A stretch of 64,000 nucleotides of DNA from Alteromonas profundi (GTDB taxonomy: Bacteria; Pseudomonadota; Gammaproteobacteria; Enterobacterales; Alteromonadaceae): NCBI RefSeq assembly GCF_010500865.1, contig NZ_JAAAWN010000004.1, forward strand, positions 124,001-188,000, read 5' to 3'. The notes under the pieces are model-generated. The model saw nothing but the letters and a program-made list of their open reading frames with translations. It had not been told where the DNA came from and did no database searches. Below are positions 57,614-64,000 of this stretch, in pieces (the stretch's first letter is position 1; each line of letters starts with the position of its first letter). The translations under genes were made by a program, and so were the position numbers.

Positions 57614-59614
57614 ATGACGCAATCTATCCAAAAAATCCTAATCGCTAATCGCGGCGAAATCGCATGTCGTATAATTCGAACAGCCCACAAGTTAGGCTTC
57701 TTTACCGTGGCTATTTACAGCGACGCCGACCGTAATGCACTACACGTACAACAAGCGGATGAAGCCGTGTATGTGGGCGCTGCCGAAGCCACTGCCTCGT
57801 ATCTTAATATTGAAAACGTTATTGAAGCTGCATTGCGCACCAACGCACACGCCATACACCCAGGGTATGGTTTCTTATCTGAAAATTCAGACTTTGCGAA
57901 AGCGTGTGAACAAGCGGGTGTAACTTTTATTGGCCCCAGCGCGCATGCTATTTCGCTAATGGGCAGTAAGCGCCTTTCAAAAGTTGCCATGCTTCAAGCC
58001 AACGTTCCCTGTATACCCGGTTACGAAGGCAGCGATCAAAGCGACGCTACGTTAATCGCCAAAGCAGAAGAGATAGGCTTCCCCATAATGGTGAAAGCCA
58101 GTGCCGGTGGTGGCGGAAAAGGTATGCGTTTAGTTGAAACAATAAAAGACCTACCTGCACAAATATCAACAGCGCGCTCAGAGGCCCGTAATGCGTTTGG
58201 CAGTGATGAGCTTATTTTAGAACGCGCCTTAATAGCCCCGCGACACATCGAAATCCAAATTTTTGCAGACCAATTCGGGAATACACTTTATCTAGGAGAG
58301 AGAGACTGCTCTATTCAACGCCGGCATCAAAAAGTGATTGAGGAAGCCCCTTCTCCTTTTGTGGATGATGCATTACGTCAGCATATGGGAGAAGCTGCCG
58401 TAGCGGCTGCAAAAGCATGTAACTATAGCGGTGCAGGTACGGTTGAGTTTTTGGTGGATAGCGACAAGCACTTCTACTTTTTAGAAATGAACACACGTTT
58501 ACAGGTAGAGCACCCTGTAACCGAACTCGTGACCGGGCTAGATTTAGTGGAATGGCAGTTGCGAATTGCATGTGGTGAAGCGCTGCCTTTAACACAAAAA
58601 GACATTCACATTACCGGCCACGCCATTGAAGTACGCCTGTATGCGGAAGATCCCAGACACTATTTTATGCCGCAAACGGGGGAAATAAAGGTTTGGCACC
58701 CCCCTACTAATGCCAGAACCGACCATGGTATTCAACACAACATGGCCGTAAGCAGCCACTATGATCCTATGCTCGCGAAAATTATTGTAGGGGCGGAAAA
58801 CCGAACTTCGGCGATACGCAAAATGGCGCGGGCACTGGGTGAAACCCAGCTATTAGGGGTAAATACCAACAAACAATTTCTACAGAATATTATTCAAAGC
58901 CCAGCATTTTCGTCAAACGATGTTACTACTGCGTTTATCTCTTTACACGCCGACAATGAAGCCGTGCTAGGTAGCGCTCGGCCCTCATTTTCTCAATTTG
59001 CAAAAGCCGCGCTGCTTTTTTCAATATTGAAGAATAAAGCGTGGCTAGCAAAAGAAGCTACTGAGACAAGATGGCAGCAGTCCACCCACTTCGCCTACCC
59101 AGTAATACTGGTTTGCGGCGAGATTAAAGCGTCACTTACCGTTACTGCGCAAAACGGCCAATATCGTATTTTCAATACCGCCACAAAAGAACAAACGTCT
59201 TTGAAATTAGTCTCGTTCGGCGGGCATATACTGGAAGTTGAAGAAAACCACCATCGAAAGAAAGTGGCATTTTCGGCGGCCGATGACACGCTATATATAG
59301 ATGAAGGAGCAGGACATTTTACATTCACCTGTGTTACGCACACCAAAACGGCTGGCCAAAATAAACAACACTCAACTGAGATAAATACCGTTATGGATGG
59401 GGTTATCGTTGCCGTATTGGTAGAAGACGGCGCTACTGTTAACGCCGGCGATACGGTGGCCATTATGGAAGCGATGAAAATGGAGCATCCGTTAAAAGCA
59501 GCACTAACGGGAACCGTACAGCTTAACAGCATAGTTGCCGGCGATCAGGTTAAGTCGAAACAAACCATTGCCACTATATTGCCGGCTAGCGAGGTGACTC
59601 ATGAGCAAGCGTAA
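57614..59614 (+). CDS. Biotin-dependent acyl-CoA carboxylase alpha subunit, AtuF-like
   Basis: The 666-residue subunit joins a biotin carboxylase (ILIANRGEIACRIIRTAHKLG, ATP-grasp KASAGGGGKGMRLV, MNTRLQVEHPVTELVTG) with a BT domain and a C-terminal biotin carrier domain. EAMKMEHPL carries the biotinyl Lys near 622. It carboxylates biotin with ATP and bicarbonate and would pair with the beta subunit at 55156. An in-frame extension upstream overlaps the hydratase gene; ATG 57614, 7 bases after that stop, gives the canonical N-terminus. It overlaps the next gene by 14 bases. Confidence 0.92.
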   Translation: MTQSIQKILIANRGEIACRIIRTAHKLGFFTVAIYSDADRNALHVQQADEAVYVGAAEATASYLNIENVIEAALRTNAHAIHPGYGFLSENSDFAKACEQAGVTFIGPSAHAISLMGSKRLSKVAMLQANVPCIPGYEGSDQSDATLIAKAEEIGFPIMVKASAGGGGKGMRLVETIKDLPAQISTARSEARNAFGSDELILERALIAPRHIEIQIFADQFGNTLYLGERDCSIQRRHQKVIEEAPSPFVDDALRQHMGEAAVAAAKACNYSGAGTVEFLVDSDKHFYFLEMNTRLQVEHPVTELVTGLDLVEWQLRIACGEALPLTQKDIHITGHAIEVRLYAEDPRHYFMPQTGEIKVWHPPTNARTDHGIQHNMAVSSHYDPMLAKIIVGAENRTSAIRKMARALGETQLLGVNTNKQFLQNIIQSPAFSSNDVTTAFISLHADNEAVLGSARPSFSQFAKAALLFSILKNKAWLAKEATETRWQQSTHFAYPVILVCGEIKASLTVTAQNGQYRIFNTATKEQTSLKLVSFGGHILEVEENHHRKKVAFSAADDTLYIDEGAGHFTFTCVTHTKTAGQNKQHSTEINTVMDGVIVAVLVEDGATVNAGDTVAIMEAMKMEHPLKAALTGTVQLNSIVAGDQVKSKQTIATILPASEVTHEQA

Positions 59615-61418
59615 CATTCGTATTGGTGGCGCGTCAGCGTTTTATGGCGACAGTCAGCTTTCAGCCAGACAGCTGGTGGATAAAGGGAACCTAGACTACC
59701 TTATTTTTGATTACTTAGCCGAAGTAACAATGGCCATTCTTTCGCAAGCTAAAAATAAGAATGACAACCTGGGCTATGCCGCCGATTTTGTTACCGTTGC
59801 CATGAAAGACGTATTGCAAGATTGTGCACAGCAAGGAATAAAGATCGTTGCCAACGCAGGCGGAGTTAATGTTCCCGCCTGTATAGCTGCGTTAAAACAG
59901 CTGTGTTCTGAACTCGAAATCGATTTGAATGTAGTGGGAGTATTTGGCGACAACTTGCTCACCGATGCGCAAGAAAAGTTACGCGCCAATAGCAATACTA
60001 ACGATATAGATACAGACAACAGCTTACCTGACACGCTCGCCTCGATGAATGCATATTTAGGTGCTAAACCTATTGCTGATGCATTAGACGCCGGGGCTGA
60101 CATAGTGGTAACCGGAAGAGTAGTAGACAGCGCGCTTGTACTCGGCCCTTTAATGCATGAGTTTTCATGGGCAAATGACGATTACAACACCCTTGCGCAA
60201 GGCGCACTAGCAGGGCACCTCCTTGAATGCGGGGCACAATGCTGTGGGGGCAATTTCACCGACTGGGAACACGTGCCCGATTTTGCAAATATGAGCTACC
60301 CCATTGCAGAGGTAGAATCAACAGGTGCGTTCACTATTGAAATACCCCCTGATACCGGTGGTTTAGTCACCCCACATACCGTTGCCGAACAACTACTTTA
60401 TGAAATAGGCGACCCTGCCAAATATCAGCTACCGGATGTATGTTGCGATTTTACGAGTGTTTCATTAACACAAACGCAAACTAACGTAGTAAAGGTAACA
60501 GGGGCAAAAGGTGCTGCGCCTGGCAACCACTATAAAGTGTGTGCCACATACATAGACGGCTACAAGCTCACAGGTACTTTTTTTATTGCTGGTTTCCATG
60601 CCAAGCAAAAAGCACTTACCAATATTGAAGCGTTAATCGCTCGAACCGAGCTAGCCCTTAGGAAAAAGGATATTGCGCCGTTTCGTAACACATGCATTGA
60701 AATTCTAGGCAGTGAAGCAACCTTTGGCCCGCACGCCAAAGCAGGAGGGGCACGGGAAGTCATCGCCAAATTTACGCTTCATCATAACAATATTAAAGCG
60801 CTCTACTTTTGTGCAAGTGAAATGGCATATTTAGCCACATCTGCCGCCCCTGGTATGGCCGCTTTTGGGGCAGGACGCCCTAAGCCGCAGCCGCTTATAC
60901 GGGTTCATTCGTTTTTGATCGACAAGGCTAATGTGGTTGTTAGCGTGCAAAAGAATGACACGTTAGTAAAACGCGCGACCTACGAAACACAAGCACCACA
61001 TTGCTTATCTACAGGCGCGATCTACACAAATATTGACGCTGGAAGCGCCTTTGAAAATGAAAACAAGATAACGCTTCCGCTAATAGAGTTAGCGTGTGCC
61101 CGAAGCGGTGACAAGGGAGATAATTTGAATATAGGCGTCGTTTCCCGTCACCCACAGTTAACGTCTTTTCTATACCACACCTTAACCGCTGAAGCGGTGA
61201 AAAACTTTTTTAATTACGCAGTAAAAGGCGACGTCTACCGATACGATTTACCGGGCATTGGCGGGTTCAATTTTTTGCTAAAACGGGCGTTAGGGGGCGG
61301 TGGAACTGCGTCGCTTCGTACCGATAGTCAAGGCAAATCGGCGGCACAAACGCTGTTAACTATGCCAATTGAGGTACCCGCATCTCTCATTTTGTTCACA
61401 AAACACAAAGGTGAGTAA
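59601..61418 (+). CDS. AtuA-family acyclic terpene utilisation protein
   Basis: The 605-residue protein matches the AtuA (former DUF1446) family. The N-terminus has NIRIGGASAFYGDSQLSARQ, DYLIFDYLAEVTMAIL, VANAGGVNVPAC, GADIVVTGRVVDSALVLGPL and HLLECGAQCCGGNFTDW. The C-terminus has a separate small domain with ELACARSGDKGDNLNIGVVSRHP. The biochemical role is not established. AtuA genes mark pathways that degrade citronellol and geraniol in Pseudomonas, so this gene is the strongest sign of the operon's type. GAGGTGA lies in the 3' end of the upstream gene. Confidence 0.9.
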   Translation: MSKRNIRIGGASAFYGDSQLSARQLVDKGNLDYLIFDYLAEVTMAILSQAKNKNDNLGYAADFVTVAMKDVLQDCAQQGIKIVANAGGVNVPACIAALKQLCSELEIDLNVVGVFGDNLLTDAQEKLRANSNTNDIDTDNSLPDTLASMNAYLGAKPIADALDAGADIVVTGRVVDSALVLGPLMHEFSWANDDYNTLAQGALAGHLLECGAQCCGGNFTDWEHVPDFANMSYPIAEVESTGAFTIEIPPDTGGLVTPHTVAEQLLYEIGDPAKYQLPDVCCDFTSVSLTQTQTNVVKVTGAKGAAPGNHYKVCATYIDGYKLTGTFFIAGFHAKQKALTNIEALIARTELALRKKDIAPFRNTCIEILGSEATFGPHAKAGGAREVIAKFTLHHNNIKALYFCASEMAYLATSAAPGMAAFGAGRPKPQPLIRVHSFLIDKANVVVSVQKNDTLVKRATYETQAPHCLSTGAIYTNIDAGSAFENENKITLPLIELACARSGDKGDNLNIGVVSRHPQLTSFLYHTLTAEAVKNFFNYAVKGDVYRYDLPGIGGFNFLLKRALGGGGTASLRTDSQGKSAAQTLLTMPIEVPASLILFTKHKGE

Positions 61419-62291
61419 ATGCCTTATCAATCTACGCTAGCTCCGCATAGCTTTTCGGAACAAACCATAGTGGTTACCGGAGGAGGAAGCGGCATAGGAC
61501 GTTGTACAGCACACGAACTAGCCGCGCTTGGCGCAAACGTTGTGTTAATAGGCAGAAGCGAAGAAAAGCTTATTAACACCGTAAACGAAATTAACAGCGA
61601 TGGCGGTACCGCTAACTACCAATGCCTTGATATTCGTAATGAAGCCGACGTTTTAAAAACCATAGACGCTATTCTTCAGTTACATACGCGGGTACATGGT
61701 TTAGTTAACATGGCCGGCGGGCAATTTCGCGCCCCGCTAAGCCATATATCTCAAAACGGCTTTGAGCGTGTAGTACAAACTAACCTTATTGGCGGTTTCC
61801 TCATGGCCAAAACGTTGTTTAATAAACACTTTAAAGAGTTTGGCGGCAATATCGTTAACATTACCGCAGACAACAAAAACGGCATGCCAGGTATGGGCCA
61901 TTCAGGCGCAGCAAGAGCCGGGGTTGAAAACTTAACAAAAACAGCCGCATGGGAATGGGGGCCTTTTGGTGTAAGAGTTAACGCTATCGCACCTGGCTGG
62001 GTTGCATCATCGGGCTTAGACGCCTACCCAGATGACATGAAACATGCCATTCGAAATTTAAAGCACGCTGTTCCCTTAGGAAGGATTGCCAGTGAAGCAG
62101 AAATAGCGTCTACCGTGTGCTTCTTACTAAGCAAAGGCGCAAACTTTGTAACGGGACAAACCCTATTTGTAGACGGAGGAGCAAGTATGGGCTCAGCCCC
62201 CGCACTCTACCCACTTAAACATACTCACCACCCAGCCACCGATACGTGGGATGGCTTCCACAGAAGCATCACCCCAAACGTTTTGCGTTAA
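61419..62291 (+). CDS. Short-chain dehydrogenase/reductase, PECR/AtuG-like, with altered catalytic motif
   Basis: The 290-residue SDR has VVTGGGSGIGRCTAHELAAL (cofactor loop), LVNMAGGQFRAPLSHIS and a C-terminal NFVTGQTLFVDGG. The usual YxxxK is absent; the aligned stretch reads GHSGAARAGVENLTKTAAWE, with Ser and Arg at the Tyr and Lys positions. This is the pattern I know from peroxisomal trans-2-enoyl-CoA reductase relatives, so an enoyl-CoA reductase role is plausible. It begins directly after the atuA-like stop. Confidence 0.87.
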   Translation: MPYQSTLAPHSFSEQTIVVTGGGSGIGRCTAHELAALGANVVLIGRSEEKLINTVNEINSDGGTANYQCLDIRNEADVLKTIDAILQLHTRVHGLVNMAGGQFRAPLSHISQNGFERVVQTNLIGGFLMAKTLFNKHFKEFGGNIVNITADNKNGMPGMGHSGAARAGVENLTKTAAWEWGPFGVRVNAIAPGWVASSGLDAYPDDMKHAIRNLKHAVPLGRIASEAEIASTVCFLLSKGANFVTGQTLFVDGGASMGSAPALYPLKHTHHPATDTWDGFHRSITPNVLR

Positions 62292-62307
62292 CCACAAGGA
62301 TATAAGC

Positions 62308-63894
62308 ATGAATACACAGCATTTAGAAAAAAACTTGGTAGAGCGCGTAGCCATTGGTGACTTGTTGAGACGGCGCGCCAGGGACAGCGGCGAGTTGCCA
62401 GCCTTGGTTGACTTTCACAACAATAGTCGCCGTGAAGTGACTTACCGTGAACTCAATCGCAAAGTGAATAAGCTAGCCAACGCGCTGATAAAAGAAGGCC
62501 TTGTTCAAGGCGACAAACTGGCGGTACTGGCCACAAACCAAATTGATGTAGTGGTTACCTATTTTGCTTGCTACAAACTAGGCGTAATTGTTGTGCCTAT
62601 TAACTTTATGCAAAGCGTGGACGATGTTAAGTTTAATATTGAACACAGTGGTTCAAAAGTTATCGTGTACGACCCCCTGCTCTGCGACTTAGTACATGCA
62701 AGCGCTTCTAATAACCAGGCTATCAAATTTACTATTCAACTTGGCGAAGAGAAAGGCAAAGCTAACTACGCGTTTGAATCGTTCATTGAACAAGATGCCG
62801 TTACCGAAATTGAAGACCGAATTATATGCGACAGAGACACCGCGCATATGATTTACACCTCTGGAACCACATCTAAACCTAAGGCTGTAGAAACCTCCCA
62901 CCTTTCACTTACCATAGCCGCACTTACTGCAGCAATAGAACTTGAACTAAGTGCACAGTGTAAAATGCTGCTCGTTTTGCCATTGTTTCATTGCACTGCG
63001 CTTTCTATTTTATATCCAACCCTATTACGTAGTGGCTGCTGCACGCTTCACGCGACATTCGACCCTATGCAAATAGCAGATAGCTTTGAAAAAGAAAAAA
63101 TAGAAACCTCAGTGCTATTGCCAATGATGTGGAACGCCCTTATGGCTACCCCCAATTTTGATAAACGTGATTTAAGTCATTTCAAATTAGCTATATATGG
63201 CATGGCCCCTATGAGTGAACAAAACCGACAACACATTCGCGATACCTTTGGGTGCAAAATTCATTTAGGCAGTGGGCAGACAGAATTCAGCCCTGTGTCG
63301 AGTTTGTTTAAAGATGGCTGTGACACTGAGTTTGAAGAAGGAAATTATTGGGGAGTGCCACTTTGTTTTAACGAACAAGCCGTGATTAACGAGCAAGGAC
63401 AAGAAGTAGCCCAGGGGGAAACCGGAGAAATAGTATGGCGGGGCCCACAAGTGATGAACGGCTATTACAAAAATGAACAAGCAAGCCAAGCAGCCTATAA
63501 ATACGGGTGGCATCATACGGGTGATTTAGGCTTTATTGATAGTAAAGGCCAATTAATGTTCATAGATAGGGTAAAAGACACCATCAAATCTGGCGGTGAA
63601 AATGTGTCGTCTCAAAAAGTAGAGCAGACGCTTTGCATGATGAAAGAAGTGGACGCCGCTGCAGCCATAGGTGTTCCCCACCCTCACTGGGGTGAAGCGG
63701 TCTGCGTATGCATAGTAGGTGAGAATTTAAGTGAGGAAACATTACCGGCTATACAAACGTTTTGTAAACAAAGGTTGGGTAAATTTGAAGTTCCTAAGCA
63801 CGTATTTATCTGCGATACCCTGCCGATGACCAGTACGGGAAAAATTCGAAAGGTTGAACTGCGCGAGCGATATAAAGACTTTTTTACGCAATAA
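62308..63894 (+). CDS. AMP-forming acyl-CoA synthetase, AtuH-like
   Basis: The 528-residue ANL-superfamily ligase has the AMP motif MIYTSGTTSKPKAVE, LPLFHCTALSILYPTLL, LGSGQTEFSP, GWHHTGDLGFID, the hinge RVKDTIKSGGENVSS and the catalytic Lys in TSTGKIRKVELRE. It would activate the pathway acid to its CoA thioester. AAGGA eight bases upstream supports ATG 62308. It is the last gene of the operon; the following 106 bases to the window end show no gene or clear terminator. Confidence 0.92.
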   Translation: MNTQHLEKNLVERVAIGDLLRRRARDSGELPALVDFHNNSRREVTYRELNRKVNKLANALIKEGLVQGDKLAVLATNQIDVVVTYFACYKLGVIVVPINFMQSVDDVKFNIEHSGSKVIVYDPLLCDLVHASASNNQAIKFTIQLGEEKGKANYAFESFIEQDAVTEIEDRIICDRDTAHMIYTSGTTSKPKAVETSHLSLTIAALTAAIELELSAQCKMLLVLPLFHCTALSILYPTLLRSGCCTLHATFDPMQIADSFEKEKIETSVLLPMMWNALMATPNFDKRDLSHFKLAIYGMAPMSEQNRQHIRDTFGCKIHLGSGQTEFSPVSSLFKDGCDTEFEEGNYWGVPLCFNEQAVINEQGQEVAQGETGEIVWRGPQVMNGYYKNEQASQAAYKYGWHHTGDLGFIDSKGQLMFIDRVKDTIKSGGENVSSQKVEQTLCMMKEVDAAAAIGVPHPHWGEAVCVCIVGENLSEETLPAIQTFCKQRLGKFEVPKHVFICDTLPMTSTGKIRKVELRERYKDFFTQ

Positions 63895-64000
63895 AGTGCT
63901 GATTTAATAAAAATAACAGCGCCCCCGTAATGGGCTGTGAAGCAGTAAGATTAAAGCAGGCTGATGCAAAGAGTAATAGCAACATCGTAATGCCGCGTTA

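Overview
The window reads as chromosome of a marine gammaproteobacterium, most likely Alteromonas or a close relative. The reasons are the gmk-rpoZ-spoT-ridA-trmH-recG-rsmJ order, the hemC-hemD-hemX-hemY operon, a large TonB-dependent receptor beside an alginate locus, and the protein-level character of the housekeeping genes. No rRNA, tRNA, CRISPR array, insertion sequence, integrase or prophage gene was seen. The assignment rests on recognition of families and gene order; no search was run.

Layout. (1) 1-4.8 kb: the 3' end of an MscS-type channel gene, then a minus-strand Fbp-type ferric iron ABC operon. The operon is headed by an unrecognised periplasmic protein gene with a near-consensus Fur box just upstream. 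(2) 5.0-13.0 kb: minus-strand housekeeping genes for a peroxiredoxin, RsmJ, RecG, TrmH, RidA, SpoT, RpoZ and Gmk. (3) 13.3-18.1 kb: an esterase and hemCDXY. (4) 18.2-24.8 kb: a TPP riboswitch followed by thiC, a thiD-thiE fusion, thiF, thiS, thiG and thiH, a nearly complete thiamine pathway. (5) 25-32 kb: a ThrE-type exporter, ycjX-ycjF, a metallo-beta-lactamase-fold hydrolase, and a LysR regulator divergent from an acyl-CoA dehydrogenase. (6) 32.6-44.7 kb: an alginate utilisation locus. It has DEH reductase, PL6 and PL17 lyases, KdgF, KdgK, Eda, a TonB-dependent receptor and a GntR/FadR-type regulator. Together these take alginate from outer-membrane uptake to pyruvate and glyceraldehyde-3-phosphate. 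(7) 44.8-51.6 kb: a MerR regulator with a VIT/vWA protein under an inverted-repeat promoter, an unrecognised protein, and an HD-domain oxygenase plus 2-oxoglutarate oxygenase pair like TmpB/TmpA or PhnZ/PhnY, divergent from a LysR regulator. (8) 51.9-63.9 kb: a GlxA-like AraC regulator divergent from a compact eight-gene operon. That operon has an acyl-CoA dehydrogenase, a nitronate monooxygenase-like protein, an acyl-CoA carboxylase beta subunit, an enoyl-CoA hydratase, a biotin-containing alpha subunit, an AtuA-family protein, an SDR and an acyl-CoA ligase. It strongly resembles the acyclic terpene utilisation (Atu) pathway but is organised differently.

The places most worth following up are the Atu-like operon, the MerR-VIT/vWA pair with its operator-like promoter, the phosphonate-oxidation-like pair, the overlapping hairpins and shared half-sites of the alginate locus, the Fur-controlled periplasmic protein, and the odd insert in the ThiD-ThiE linker.
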